A DNA stretch of 64,000 nt from Pseudoalteromonas sp. DL-6. Lineage in GTDB: Bacteria > Pseudomonadota > Gammaproteobacteria > Enterobacterales > Alteromonadaceae. The notes beneath the pieces are model-generated. The model saw nothing but the letters and a program-made list of their open reading frames with translations. It had not been told where the DNA came from and did no database searches. The position numbers were made by a program, and so were the translations under genes. Position 1 is the stretch's first letter. Every line of letters starts with the position of its first letter. Below, one piece after another: positions 46,215 to 56,256 of the stretch. The stretch is taken from the NCBI RefSeq assembly GCF_004328665.1, contig NZ_CP019770.1, positions 930,001 through 994,000 on the forward strand. The letters run 5' to 3'.

Positions 46215-46898
46215 TTAACCAAGCTTGGTAAGTAATTTTTTAGCTGCTAGCTCAGAGCTTGCAGGGTTTTGACCGGTGATCACTAAACCGTCTTCAAGCG
46301 CAAGAACGCCCCAGTCGTCGGTTTTTTGATAGTCACCACCTTTTTTGATCAGCTCGTCTTCGACTAAAAATGGCACTACATCTGTTAATTGTACAGCGGC
46401 TTCTTCAGTGTTACTAAAGCCGGTAACTTTTTTACCCGCAACCAATGCATTGCCATCAGCATCTTTTGTATTTAAAAATGCGGCGCTCGCATGACACACT
46501 GCTGCCACTGGCTTTTGTAATTTTACAAAATCTTCGATAAGCGAGATTGAATCTGTGTTATCCACTAAATCCCATAATGGGCCGTGGCCGCCTGGGTAAA
46601 ATACCGCATCAAAATCAGAAGCATTCACTTCACTTAATACTTTTGTATTTGCCATTAATGCTTGTGCTGAACTGTCGTTGTCGTACCGCTTGGTAGCATC
46701 AGTTTGGAAGTCGGCTAGTGTACTAGTTGGATCGATTGGTGGTTGGCCACCGTTTGGTGAAGCTAGGGTTATTTCTGCGCCTGCATCAACAAATGCATAA
46801 TAAGGGGCGGCGAATTCTTCTACCCAAAAACCTGTTTTTTCACCGGTGTTGCCTAAATCAGCGTGTGAAGTAAGTACCATTAATATTTTCTTAGCCAT
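46215..46898 (-). CDS. DJ-1/PfpI-family protein (type 1 glutamine amidotransferase fold)
   Basis: 227 residues. The nucleophile elbow AVCHASAAFL places the reactive Cys before His, and the start KKILMVLTSHADLGNTGEKTGFW is typical of the Hsp31-like branch. Such proteins act as glyoxalase III-like or stress enzymes. Divergent from a LysR gene, which probably regulates it. GAAGGA ribosome site. Confidence 0.88.
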   Translation of the reverse strand: MAKKILMVLTSHADLGNTGEKTGFWVEEFAAPYYAFVDAGAEITLASPNGGQPPIDPTSTLADFQTDATKRYDNDSSAQALMANTKVLSEVNASDFDAVFYPGGHGPLWDLVDNTDSISLIEDFVKLQKPVAAVCHASAAFLNTKDADGNALVAGKKVTGFSNTEEAAVQLTDVVPFLVEDELIKKGGDYQKTDDWGVLALEDGLVITGQNPASSELAAKKLLTKLG

Positions 46899-46943
46899 TA
46901 TTTTTTCCTTCTGATGATTTAAAATTGTAATCTTTGCTTAGCA

Positions 46944-46966
46944 GTTACTATATGTACTAACGTAAC
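46944..46966. promoter_or_regulatory. LysR-type inverted repeat between the DJ-1 and lysR genes
   Basis: GTTAC (46944-46948) and GTAAC (46962-46966) form an inverted repeat in the 147-base divergent gap, a fair candidate for the LysR operator. Confidence 0.35.
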
Positions 46967-47045
46967 TTTAAACAACGATGATAAATTTAACTTTATTGAT
47001 TTAATAATTGATACAATGGTTTAAGGCTACAAGTAGGATGCAGTG

Positions 47046-47966
47046 ATGAAAGTTTCGTTTGAACAATTAAAAAGTATGGTGGTGTTTGCACAAATAGTTG
47101 AGCAGGGCAGTTTAACTGCAGCAGCAAAGCAACTAGGTTTAACGCGGGCAGTAGCCAGTTATCATTTAAAAAAGCTAGAAACGCAACTTGAAGTAACCTT
47201 GCTTAACCGCTCAACACGTACCATGGCGCTTACTGAAGCCGGTATGGCTTACTATGAGCGTTGCCGCGTTATTACCGAGCAGGCTAATGCTGCCAATCAA
47301 CAAATAGAAAATATAAAAAGTGAGCCCCAAGGATTATTAAAAATTAGTTGCCCGGTTAATGTGGGGATGCAATTAATAGTGCCTGCAATTAATACCTTTA
47401 AGCGCCAATACCCCAAAATTGATATAGATTTACAGTTAACCGATGACGTGGTGGATATTATTAAACACGGGTTTGATTTTGCAATTAGAGGGGTTGCGCT
47501 GCGCGATTCAAACCTACAGGCAACTAAGTTAACCACAATGAGTACCTGTATTTGTGGCGCGCCTGATTATTTTTCGCATTATGGCAAGCCTACTACGCCC
47601 GATGAATTAGCACAGCACCAATGGGTGGTTTATCAGTTGGGGAGCAAAACCTTGACCTTGCAAAAAGACGGTAAAAAAGTCGACATTACCATGCAAGGAT
47701 CGCTCAGTACTAATAATGCCGCTGCACGGACTGCATTTGTGGAGGCAGGACATGGCATAGGGCGTATACCGCTATACGATGCATGGCCAAAAGTACAAGC
47801 GGGTTTGCTGCAAATTATAATGGACGACTACAAAAGCAAAGACATTGAGTTGTATGGGGTTTTCCCGCCGGGGGCGACGGGATCTAAAAAGTTACGTTTG
47901 TTTATTGATTATTTAAAAGCGTACTTTGTAAAACAGCATACGGCATTAGGTATGCGTAAGGGCTAG
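47046..47966 (+). CDS. LysR-family transcriptional regulator
   Basis: 306 residues from ATG 47046 (AGGA upstream). Winged helix at 6-65 (SLTAAAKQLGLTRAVASYHLKKLE) and an effector domain. It resembles the DsdC/AaeR-like branch that regulates stress and efflux genes. Its 3' end overlaps the convergent dienelactone hydrolase gene by 21 bases. Confidence 0.9.
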   Translation: MKVSFEQLKSMVVFAQIVEQGSLTAAAKQLGLTRAVASYHLKKLETQLEVTLLNRSTRTMALTEAGMAYYERCRVITEQANAANQQIENIKSEPQGLLKISCPVNVGMQLIVPAINTFKRQYPKIDIDLQLTDDVVDIIKHGFDFAIRGVALRDSNLQATKLTTMSTCICGAPDYFSHYGKPTTPDELAQHQWVVYQLGSKTLTLQKDGKKVDITMQGSLSTNNAAARTAFVEAGHGIGRIPLYDAWPKVQAGLLQIIMDDYKSKDIELYGVFPPGATGSKKLRLFIDYLKAYFVKQHTALGMRKG

Positions 47967-48695
47967 CGCTCGGTTAAATAAGGCAACAGCCTGTTGATAC
48001 ATTGCTATGGCGAGAGCTGCATCGTATCGCTCACCTTCATCACGCATAAAGGCATGTTGCGCGTTAACTTCTTGCCATTGGTAATTTATACCAGTACGAA
48101 CAGCTTGCTGGTATATTTTGTCTCGGCCATCTTGTGGAACATGGGGATCTTGTTTACCCCAAATAAAATGAATTTCACCGAGTATATCGGCCATACGTTC
48201 AAACGAGTTATTTCCGGGTTGTGCGGGCAGTGTATTACTGTGTATATCGGTGGCGTATAAACAAAATGCAGCTTTTATAAGTGGGTTTAATGCGGCTCTG
48301 TAAGCTAAATGCCCACCAATACACACTCCCATAGCCCCAACATTTCCTGAACAATAACTCTGGCGTTTTACAAAGTCGATAAGGCTTTGCGTATCGCTAT
48401 CATGATGCTCTAAAGGTTTAGCCCATTTATCGCTATTACCCTTATCTTTGCCTTCGTCATCATAAGCAAGCACTGTCCCAATTGGGTTAAGCTCATGAAA
48501 TACTTCTGGCACAAGTACGATAAATCCATGACTGGCTAAAATAGCTGCACTACGGGCAATGGGTGCCGTTTGCTGAAAAATTTCAGAATAAAAAATAATG
48601 GCAGGGTATTGCCCCGATGTTTGTGGGCGGTAAATGGTAGTTCGCATTAACCCTGTAGGCGTTGGTAAGTCAGCGTTATGGTGTTGAATGATCAT
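47946..48695 (-). CDS. Dienelactone hydrolase family protein
   Basis: 249 residues with an alpha/beta-hydrolase fold: nucleophile Cys in GAMGVCIGGHLAY, Asp in WGKQDPHVP and His in NAQHAFMRD. Dienelactone hydrolases open lactone rings; many paralogues have unknown substrates. A hairpin lies just upstream of the start. Confidence 0.88.
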   Translation of the reverse strand: MIIQHHNADLPTPTGLMRTTIYRPQTSGQYPAIIFYSEIFQQTAPIARSAAILASHGFIVLVPEVFHELNPIGTVLAYDDEGKDKGNSDKWAKPLEHHDSDTQSLIDFVKRQSYCSGNVGAMGVCIGGHLAYRAALNPLIKAAFCLYATDIHSNTLPAQPGNNSFERMADILGEIHFIWGKQDPHVPQDGRDKIYQQAVRTGINYQWQEVNAQHAFMRDEGERYDAALAIAMYQQAVALFNRALALTHT

Positions 48696-48699
48696 AAAA

Positions 48700-48732
48700 G
48701 CGCTCAGTAAAATGAATATAATAGCTGAGCGC
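48700..48732. repeat. Inverted repeat at the start of the dienelactone hydrolase gene
   Basis: GCGCTCAG (48700-48707) and CTGAGCGC (48725-48732) flank a 17-base A+T-rich loop that holds a -10-like TATTATATT on the minus strand. The start codon is 5 bases beyond. It may be an operator around the promoter or an RNA hairpin hiding the ribosome site. Confidence 0.5.
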
Positions 48733-48779
48733 GGTAAAATAAACGAATTTTGCTACAAATTAACTAACCTAAACTGTGC

Positions 48780-50105
48780 TTAAATAGCGGCAGGCATTTT
48801 ATTGCAGCTGGCGTAATAGCTAACTGTAGCTGGCCAGTCAGAAAATATACCGATTACACCAACCTCTTTTGCAAGCACATCAACCACAGTCATCATGTCA
48901 CCATCGTTATCTATAACATCACTAATTGATTGGTAATAGTAACCGCCACCGTTATTTAGCGGCCCAGATCGTTCAAGACTCCATGCAATAATATTAAGCC
49001 CAGCAGCTTTAGCATCAATAGCGTACTGCGATGGCACAATATTACTTTCATTATCTATGGTTAATAGCATCCAAATGGGTGGAGCAATAATTTTAACGCC
49101 GTCATTAAAAAGCGCAGCCATACTAGGCTGCCATGTATCGGCGTTATTAGGATCAAACCCTGCATCGCTATCTCGGCCATCTAAATAGACGCTTTGCGTT
49201 GCAAACGCGGGGTTGGTGTTAATCCAATATTTTACGTCATCTAAATTAAACGATTGCGGAAAAACATGCTCAGCGGGTACGTCCATTTGCGTGTATTCAT
49301 CTAGCATTTTTTGCGCGTATTGCTGTTGTGTCATACCATCAAAAGGCATGCTCACTTGAGGCGATTTAAGCTCTGGCGTCATTTTTACCCCTAGCTGTTT
49401 AAATAGCGCAATACTTTGTTTGTGGGTCATTAACGTGCCGCTACTTGCATATAAGTCAGTGCGCCAGTTTGGGGTGCCTTGTAAATATTCAGCAACGCTG
49501 CTTGCTTGAGGATTAGCACCATCCATTTTACCTTCAAGGGTTAAAAATTCCGCCAGGCTAATGTCACTGGTACAACATTTAGCAGAAGCAGGCGTGCCAC
49601 TGTTCGAGTCTGCTGGTGTAAAGGGCACACTGCATTTAGCGGCAAGTTCTGGAATAGCTAAAATATTAGTGGTGGTATGTAAATCGCATTGTGAATGGCG
49701 ACATACCAGCTCTTTGTCATTAGTAAAGGTGACATCGCATTCGACGATACCGGCGCCCATACGAGCAGCCGCTATGTAAGACTCTTTTGTGTGCTCTGGG
49801 TATTGCATGGGGGCACCACGATGGCCGATTGAAAAGTCAGTACGATAAAAAGCACCGTCTTTGCACGATGCTAATTTTGTTTTTAGTGCGCCGTCGGCCA
49901 TATCCTCAATTAAGTAGTCGGGGCGAGTACCTAGTTGAATATTAGTGCCATGCGCCACTTCAACAATAACCGGGGTAGGAACCTCAACAATTTCAACCTC
50001 AGTGTTAGTAACAACCACTTCTTTTTCGACTATTTCAACATCATCATTGCAGCCAGTAAGTGCAGCTAACAATATACAGGCAGTGAATAGGGGAAGTCGC
50101 TTCAT
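48780..50105 (-). CDS. Lipoprotein glycerophosphodiester phosphodiesterase
   Basis: 441 residues. A lipobox (AALTGC, Cys19) anchors it. The GDPD domain starts [22 protein letters not shown] and continues [22 protein letters not shown], supplying catalytic His and metal-binding Glu/Asp. It hydrolyses deacylated phospholipids to glycerol-3-phosphate and alcohol. The Cys-rich loop near residue 140-180 suggests disulfides. Confidence 0.9.
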   Translation of the reverse strand: MKRLPLFTACILLAALTGCNDDVEIVEKEVVVTNTEVEIVEVPTPVIVEVAHGTNIQLGTRPDYLIEDMADGALKTKLASCKDGAFYRTDFSIGHRGAPMQYPEHTKESYIAAARMGAGIVECDVTFTNDKELVCRHSQCDLHTTTNILAIPELAAKCSVPFTPADSNSGTPASAKCCTSDISLAEFLTLEGKMDGANPQASSVAEYLQGTPNWRTDLYASSGTLMTHKQSIALFKQLGVKMTPELKSPQVSMPFDGMTQQQYAQKMLDEYTQMDVPAEHVFPQSFNLDDVKYWINTNPAFATQSVYLDGRDSDAGFDPNNADTWQPSMAALFNDGVKIIAPPIWMLLTIDNESNIVPSQYAIDAKAAGLNIIAWSLERSGPLNNGGGYYYQSISDVIDNDGDMMTVVDVLAKEVGVIGIFSDWPATVSYYASCNKMPAAI

Positions 50106-50158
50106 TATTTGTCCTTAAAAATAAAAGTAGCCCCTACCTTAACCTTAAACAGTGACAA

Positions 50159-51019
50159 TTAAACGACAGCGGGATTAACTTTTCGCTTTGCTAGCAGTTG
50201 ATTGACCACTAATGCTAGTAACATAATAACAGCACCGATTGTTAATCGGGCTATGTCCGCATCTCGATTCCAAATAAGTACATTAACAATAATACCGGCA
50301 GGAATAAGCAAGTTATTCATCACCGCCAATGCACCAACATTAACCAGTGTTGCGCCTTTATTCCACATAAAGTAGCCCAAACCTGAGGCTACAATACCTA
50401 AGTAAATAAGAATGCCCCATTGCGTTGAGCTGGAAGGTAACTTCTCGGTATTGCCAAACAGCGCATAGCAAGCGCTGGCTATAACAAGCGCACCAATAAA
50501 AAACCAGCCAAATACGGTTTTGTCATCCAGTTTTTGATTAACCATTAAACGCTTGTAGCTTACTTGCCCTGTTGCAAAACTAATATTAGCGCCTTGAACT
50601 AATAATAAGCCAAGTAGAAAGTCGTTGGTTAGGTTTTCATACCGAATGGTGATAGCCCCTAACACGGCAATAAAGGCAACAATAAAAAATTGCCAGTTGA
50701 ACTGTTTATTCAATGCATCGTTTAAAAGCGTAATGTAAAGCGGCGTCATTACAGTAAATAACAGCACTTCTGGTACGGTTAAAAATAAAAATGAGTGGTA
50801 ATAAAAGCCGTACATAATCCCTAGCTGCAGTGCACCTATTAGCATCAGTTTGCACGCAAGGGGGAGAGGGGTTTTCTTTAAAAACGGCAAAAACACTAAG
50901 GTAGCTAAAGCCACACGGATTAACACACTGAACCACGCATCAACTTGGCCTGCTAAATACACACCAATTAAACTAAACGAAAAGGCCCAAAGTAAAGTAA
51001 CGGCAAATAAATAGCCCAT
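50159..51019 (-). CDS. EamA/DMT-family transporter
   Basis: 286 residues with ten predicted membrane helices in two EamA repeats, starting MGYLFAVTLLWAFSFSLIGVY. Resembles carboxylate/amino acid metabolite exporters; substrate unknown. Confidence 0.85.
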   Translation of the reverse strand: MGYLFAVTLLWAFSFSLIGVYLAGQVDAWFSVLIRVALATLVFLPFLKKTPLPLACKLMLIGALQLGIMYGFYYHSFLFLTVPEVLLFTVMTPLYITLLNDALNKQFNWQFFIVAFIAVLGAITIRYENLTNDFLLGLLLVQGANISFATGQVSYKRLMVNQKLDDKTVFGWFFIGALVIASACYALFGNTEKLPSSSTQWGILIYLGIVASGLGYFMWNKGATLVNVGALAVMNNLLIPAGIIVNVLIWNRDADIARLTIGAVIMLLALVVNQLLAKRKVNPAVV

Positions 51020-51107
51020 AGTGTTGTTTGCTCCAAACTAAAAATGCGAGTGTATACCACAACGAGTATGAAAGGGAGGGCTCAGCAAGCTAAGCCCATT
51101 AGTTGAT

Positions 51108-52538
51108 TTACTGTTGTGAGCTTACGAATTGCTTGGCTTGTGCTTTAAGGTTTTCCAATGCGGCTTTATCGTAATAGCGATTGTGGCTGATCACCCCTTG
51201 TAATGATTGGGTATTACGCACGTTGATTAATGGATTGCTATCTAAAATAATAATATCGGCCACTTTACCAACCTCTAAAGAACCAAACTGTTGTGCTTTA
51301 TCTAAAAAAGTTGGCCCTGCTTGGGTCGCACTGTGTAGTATTTGTTGAGGGGTAAGGCCATAGTCACTAAAAATAGCCAGCTCCTGATGAAGCGACAGCC
51401 CAGGGTAAATATAAGAATTTAAAAAGCCTGCATCGGTGCCCGCAATAATAGGCACACCCGCCTCTTGTGCCCAAGATAGTAGTTGAGCGGTTTGAACAAA
51501 GCGTTGTTTGCGCGCTTTTATTTGTGCGGGGGTATCTTTATTTGCGCGATCAACACGCCACTGGTAGGTGTCTTTTAAACCTTTACCTAAGTAATTTAAA
51601 AACTCATCTTGCTGGTGGCTATCTTCGTCAATATAAGCGGTAACTTGGCCGCCAATTAAGGTTGGTACAACCGCAGTGTTATTTTTGGCTAAAAGACGGT
51701 ACTTTTTCATTGCGGTGTCTTTATCTATGTTATCCATCACAACGGGTAAGGCGCTGCGATAGCTCAGTTCACCCGCTTTTACTTTAGCTGAAATATCATC
51801 TTCGTTTTTAGCTGCCGCCTTGAGTAAATAAGTCATATGCTCTATTGCGTCTAAACCTGCGCTAGATACATCAGTAACGGATAAAGAAAACGGAATATGA
51901 CCTGATATTTTGTAACCACGCTTTTTAACTTCTTTTACTGCTTGTAAATAAAGTTCTGGAGTTAATGCGCTATCAGTAATTTTAACAAAGTCGACATTCA
52001 TCGCATCTAGTTTATCAATAGCTGCATGCATTTCTTGGGTTGTTTCAACCTCAAGATCGCCTGGCCAAATAGAGTCTTTACCCTCTAGTTTTGGTCCTGA
52101 GGTATAAATAGTGGGACCTATTAGCTCACCTTTAGTTATTTGCTCACGCCAGCTTAAAACCGAGGGGCTTAAATCGGCAGCCGCATCACGCACTGTAGTA
52201 ACGCCGTAGGCTAAATATAAAGGCAGCAATTGTTTGTTTTCTTCAATTAATGCGTCGCCACCGCCAAAGTGTACATGCATATCCCAAAGGCCTGGCATAA
52301 CAAAGCCCCCTTGAGCATCTATTTGTGTAGTGGCATGGTAATTTAACTTAATAGCGTCATCGCCACGGGCAATAATTTTAGCATCGGTAATAGCAATAGT
52401 TTGATTGGGGATCACCACTGCATTTTTAATATCAACCACATTGGCATGATGAATGAGTAGGTCGACATGTTGTTTTTCATTAGCAAAACTCAATGTACTT
52501 AGTAACAATGAGAATGGGAGTAGGAGAGTGTATTTCAT
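51108..52538 (-). CDS. Exported metal-dependent amidohydrolase
   Basis: 476 residues with a signal peptide (YTLLLPFSLLLSTLSFA). Metal site: MPGLWDMHVHFGGG, Lys in VDFVKITDS, His in ISGHIPF and IEHMTYL, and Asp in IIAGTDAGFL. It belongs to the imidazolonepropionase-like group that includes prolidase-type enzymes. Probably periplasmic. Confidence 0.88.
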   Translation of the reverse strand: MKYTLLLPFSLLLSTLSFANEKQHVDLLIHHANVVDIKNAVVIPNQTIAITDAKIIARGDDAIKLNYHATTQIDAQGGFVMPGLWDMHVHFGGGDALIEENKQLLPLYLAYGVTTVRDAAADLSPSVLSWREQITKGELIGPTIYTSGPKLEGKDSIWPGDLEVETTQEMHAAIDKLDAMNVDFVKITDSALTPELYLQAVKEVKKRGYKISGHIPFSLSVTDVSSAGLDAIEHMTYLLKAAAKNEDDISAKVKAGELSYRSALPVVMDNIDKDTAMKKYRLLAKNNTAVVPTLIGGQVTAYIDEDSHQQDEFLNYLGKGLKDTYQWRVDRANKDTPAQIKARKQRFVQTAQLLSWAQEAGVPIIAGTDAGFLNSYIYPGLSLHQELAIFSDYGLTPQQILHSATQAGPTFLDKAQQFGSLEVGKVADIIILDSNPLINVRNTQSLQGVISHNRYYDKAALENLKAQAKQFVSSQQ

Positions 52539-52644
52539 AAAGGCACCTTAATTTTTTATTAAGGTTAACATGGGCAAGCTAGGTTGTGAGTAAGTTTGAG
52601 TTTAAGTGTGTTGTAAATCAGCTAAAGTGTTTGATATACATAAA

Positions 52645-52670
52645 ATAAAAGCCCGCGAGCGGGCTTTTAT
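52645..52670. terminator. Bidirectional terminator after the M3 peptidase gene
   Basis: ATAAAAGCCCGC and GCGGGCTTTTAT flank a 2-base loop. Confidence 0.85.
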
Positions 52671-52688
52671 TAACGACATTATGGTTTA

Positions 52689-54824
52689 TTAGTCAACTAA
52701 ACCACGGCGCTTAAGCAATGCGTCAGTCGTTGGTTTTTGGCCTCTAAACTCAATGTAGCTTTGCATTAAGTCACGGCTGTTACCTTTTGATAGGATTTCT
52801 TTACGGAACTTATCGCCATTTTCGCGCGTTAAGCCACCGTTGTTCTCCATGTGAGCAAAGGCATCAGCGGCGAATACTTCAGTCCATAGGTAAGCGTAGT
52901 AACCTGCTGAGTAACCACCTGCAAAGGTATGGCTAAAGTAGTTTGATTTGTAACGAGGTGGTACAGGGTAGTAATCAATACCGTGTGCCTTTAATGCCTC
53001 ACTTTCAAACTGTTGTACATCAGCTACTTTCTTATCAGAACCAAATGAGTGCCATTCCATATCCAGTAGTGCTGCAGCTAAATATTCAGTGGTACCAAAG
53101 CCTTGGTTGAATTTTTGCGACTCAAGTACTTTATCAAGTAGTGCTTGAGGAATTGGCTCACCTGTTTTGTAATGCTTAGCGTAGTTAGCTAATACACTTG
53201 GCTCAATCATCCAGTCTTCATGTGCTTGTGATGGAAATTCAACAAAATCACGCGCTGTAGCAGTACCCGCTAGGCTTGGGTATTTAACGTCAGAGAATAA
53301 ACCGTGTGCCGCATGACCAAACTCATGGAACATAGTCGACACTTCGTCAAACGTCATTAGCGTTGGTTCGCCTTCAGCTGGCTTAGGAATATTTTGCGCA
53401 TTATAAATAACCGGTTTAGTGCCCTTTAAGCCGCTCTGACTTACATATGCACTCATCCATGCACCGCCACGCTTACCTTCACGTGCATACGGGTCCATGT
53501 AAAATAAACCAATTGCGCTGCCATCGGCATTAAATACTTCAAATGCCATTACATCATCATGGTAAACCGGTAGGTCTTTACGCTCTTTAAATGTAATGCC
53601 GTAAAGCTTTTCCATTGCAAAGAATAAACCGTTATGAATAACCGATTGCATTTCAAAGTAAGGCTTAACTAAGGCTGGATCTAGGTCGTATTTTTCAGCA
53701 CGCACTTTTTCTGCGTAGAAAGACCAATCCCATGGCTTAAGTTCAAAGCTTTCGCCCGAATCGTTAATTACTTTTTGAATCGCTTTTGCTTCTGCTTGCG
53801 CTTTTTCCACTGCTTTTGGTGCAAGGTCATCTAAAATACCGTACACGTTATCAGTAGTTTGCGCCATGCGTGAAGTCATTACATACGAAGCCCAATCTTT
53901 AAAGCCTAACAGTTCTGCTTTTTGTGCACGTAAGTTAGTTTCTTTAATAATAATAGGGCCGTTGGTTTTAGCTGCACGATTGGTTGACGCTTTAAAAATT
54001 TGCTCACGAAGCTCGCGATTTTCAAGGCTTGCTAAGATTGGCTGTTGCGTGGTGTTCACTAGGGTGATCATGTAGCCGTCTTTGCCGGCTTTTTTAGCAG
54101 CAGCTGCAAGGCCTGCAATTTCACCTTCAGATAAACCAGCCAGTTTGCTTTTATCTGTTACTAAAATGACGTCTTCTTTAAACGATTTTAATACGTTTTG
54201 AGAAAACTCTGTTGATAGCTTTGCAAGTTCAGCGTTAATTTCACGCATTTTTGCTTTTTCAGCATCGTTTAATTTAGCACCGGCTTTAACAAACTGTTTG
54301 TAGTAAAAATCAACAAGGCGTTGATCTTCAGCGCTTAATTTATCTTTGTTGTCGTATACTGTTTGTACACGAGCAAACAATGCACCGTTTAGGTAAATGT
54401 CATCAGAGTGTGCAGAGAACACAGGCGCCATTTTTTTATCAATGCGTTGGTACTCATCGTTAGAGATAAGACCTGATAAGTTGTAAAAGGCAGCTGATGC
54501 GCGGTTTAATAGCTCACCTGCAAGTTCCATTTCTACCAGCGTATTTTCAAAAGTAGCTGGTTCTGGGTTATTGGCAATTGCCATAATTTCTGCATTATGT
54601 TGTGCAATACCTGCATCAAATGCGGCTTCGTATTCAGTGGTACCAAACTTATCAAACTCAGGAGCCATGTATTGTAATGGGCTTGGTTTAAATAATACAT
54701 TGCTTGCATTGATATCTTGCACTTGTGTTGTGCTTTGTTGTTTTGTTTCTTGAGTGCTTTCAGAAGAACAGGCAGATAATAAAAGTGCACTAGCAATCGT
54801 AGTGGCGATCAGTGTTTTACGCAT
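52689..54824 (-). CDS. dcp: Lipoprotein M3-family metallopeptidase (Dcp-like)
   Basis: 711 residues. Lipobox LLLSAC (Cys19) then the M3 peptidase body with zinc motif FHEFGHAAHG and the downstream Glu segment FVEFPSQAHEDW. Dcp removes C-terminal dipeptides. The lipoprotein signal suggests outer-membrane or periplasmic location, as in other Alteromonadales. Confidence 0.9.
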   Translation of the reverse strand: MRKTLIATTIASALLLSACSSESTQETKQQSTTQVQDINASNVLFKPSPLQYMAPEFDKFGTTEYEAAFDAGIAQHNAEIMAIANNPEPATFENTLVEMELAGELLNRASAAFYNLSGLISNDEYQRIDKKMAPVFSAHSDDIYLNGALFARVQTVYDNKDKLSAEDQRLVDFYYKQFVKAGAKLNDAEKAKMREINAELAKLSTEFSQNVLKSFKEDVILVTDKSKLAGLSEGEIAGLAAAAKKAGKDGYMITLVNTTQQPILASLENRELREQIFKASTNRAAKTNGPIIIKETNLRAQKAELLGFKDWASYVMTSRMAQTTDNVYGILDDLAPKAVEKAQAEAKAIQKVINDSGESFELKPWDWSFYAEKVRAEKYDLDPALVKPYFEMQSVIHNGLFFAMEKLYGITFKERKDLPVYHDDVMAFEVFNADGSAIGLFYMDPYAREGKRGGAWMSAYVSQSGLKGTKPVIYNAQNIPKPAEGEPTLMTFDEVSTMFHEFGHAAHGLFSDVKYPSLAGTATARDFVEFPSQAHEDWMIEPSVLANYAKHYKTGEPIPQALLDKVLESQKFNQGFGTTEYLAAALLDMEWHSFGSDKKVADVQQFESEALKAHGIDYYPVPPRYKSNYFSHTFAGGYSAGYYAYLWTEVFAADAFAHMENNGGLTRENGDKFRKEILSKGNSRDLMQSYIEFRGQKPTTDALLKRRGLVD

Positions 54825-55190
54825 AATAACTCCATAAAAATAGTAGCCGAAATAGGCTTTTCGAGTCGAAAACCCAGTTAACTTACCAAATTTTGACTTA
54901 TATACAACAAAGTTTATCGATTTAAAGCGGGATTTAAACGCAAATTAGATTATATAAGCTCGATATGTAGATAAAAACAGCAGTAAAAATCATCAATAAA
55001 GTGTATACAGCCTTAGCAAGCACCGACCACAATACAAAACATAAATGCAAGTAGCGGGGTTCAGAGTGCTTAATTGGGTGGTTATTTTAAATTTGTAAAT
55101 ATAGATTTAAGCTAACCGCATGCTAAACTTGGGGTATTACTAGCACATAAAAAACAATTATTTGCGTGCGACTTTATACATGGAAAATCA
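54825..55190. other. Divergent intergenic region
   Basis: 366 bases between the peptidase and mscS genes. It contains a perfect palindrome TTTTCGA-G-TCGAAAA at 54858-54872, about 34 bases before the peptidase start on the minus strand, possibly an operator. The rest is A+T-rich with no gene I can support. Confidence 0.4.
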
Positions 55191-56063
55191 ATGAACTTAG
55201 AACAAATAAATCACATTCTCGCCTTCGTATTGTTTAGCTACAACGACATTCACATTACCGTAGCAAAAGTCATTCAAGTCCCCCTTATTTTGTTTACCAT
55301 GTGGTTTGTAGTGACGCAGATTGGCAAGTTAATTAAAAAGTCATTATTAGCTCGAAAAATGAGCCCTGATGCTGTGCATTTATTTACGCGTTTTTATTTT
55401 ATTTTAAGTATTGCGATTTTGCTTTTTACCTCCCTCGAAGTGCTTAATATTCCACTAACCGCCTTTGCGTTTGTATCGGGCGCAATTGCTATTGGTGTAG
55501 GCTTTGGTGCGCAAAACATTATTAATAACTTTATTAGTGGTTGGATACTAATGTGGGAACGGCCAATTCGTATTGGTGACTTTTTAGAAGTTGGCACTGC
55601 CAAGGGAGTGGTTGAAACTATTAATACTCGCTCTACCCGTATTCGTAGAAACGACGGTGTTCATATGTTGATACCCAATAGCCAGTTATTAGAAAACACA
55701 GTAACCAACTGGACGCTAATTGATGGCAATGCGCGCTCATCAGTGAGTGTTGGCGTGGCTTATGGCTCTGATGTATTGCTTGTTAAAACGTTAATTCAGC
55801 AAGTGTTAGATGAGCATGAGGCAATATTAGCAACACCTCAATCAACCGTATTATTTGATGACTTTGCAGATAGTTCATTAGTTTTTAATGCTATTTTTTG
55901 GGTCTGCGCTGAATCAGAAACTCGCTTAAGGCAAGTGCGCAGTGATATTCGCTTTAGTATTTATGAGGTGTTTGAACAGCACGATGTGGTTATTGCATTT
56001 CCGCAGCGAGATATTCATATAGATGGCGAAATCGCATTGACGCGTTCTTTAGTTAAAAAGTAG
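55191..56063 (+). CDS. MscS-family mechanosensitive channel
   Basis: 290 residues. Three membrane helices, the pore helix with small residues (AFVSGAIAIGVGFGAQNIINNFISGWI), and the beta domain (RPIRIGDFLEVG). It opens under membrane tension to release solutes. Slightly short C-terminal domain compared with E. coli MscS-like proteins of the KefA group. Confidence 0.92.
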   Translation: MNLEQINHILAFVLFSYNDIHITVAKVIQVPLILFTMWFVVTQIGKLIKKSLLARKMSPDAVHLFTRFYFILSIAILLFTSLEVLNIPLTAFAFVSGAIAIGVGFGAQNIINNFISGWILMWERPIRIGDFLEVGTAKGVVETINTRSTRIRRNDGVHMLIPNSQLLENTVTNWTLIDGNARSSVSVGVAYGSDVLLVKTLIQQVLDEHEAILATPQSTVLFDDFADSSLVFNAIFWVCAESETRLRQVRSDIRFSIYEVFEQHDVVIAFPQRDIHIDGEIALTRSLVKK

Positions 56064-56241
56064 TATTTAAAAAAATCGTCACATTATTTGCTATATTTTT
56101 TAATGATTCATTGTAAGGACATATGTCCGCCTTTTGTGCTTTTTGTTGTTAAAAAGGCAGTAAAAGAGTTGATAGTGCCGTTAAGTGTTAAAAATAAGTT
56201 TACTTTTTTAGGGCTCAATATGCGGTAAATTAATTACAGCA

Positions 56242-56250
56242 TGGTATAAT
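56242..56250 (+). promoter_or_regulatory. Extended -10 promoter for the TonB receptor
   Basis: TGGTATAAT is a perfect extended -10 box. The following GGCGC makes a G+C-rich discriminator, a feature often linked to growth-rate or stringent control. Start of transcription would be near 56257, giving a leader of about 155 bases. Confidence 0.55.
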
Positions 56251-56256
56251 CTGGCG

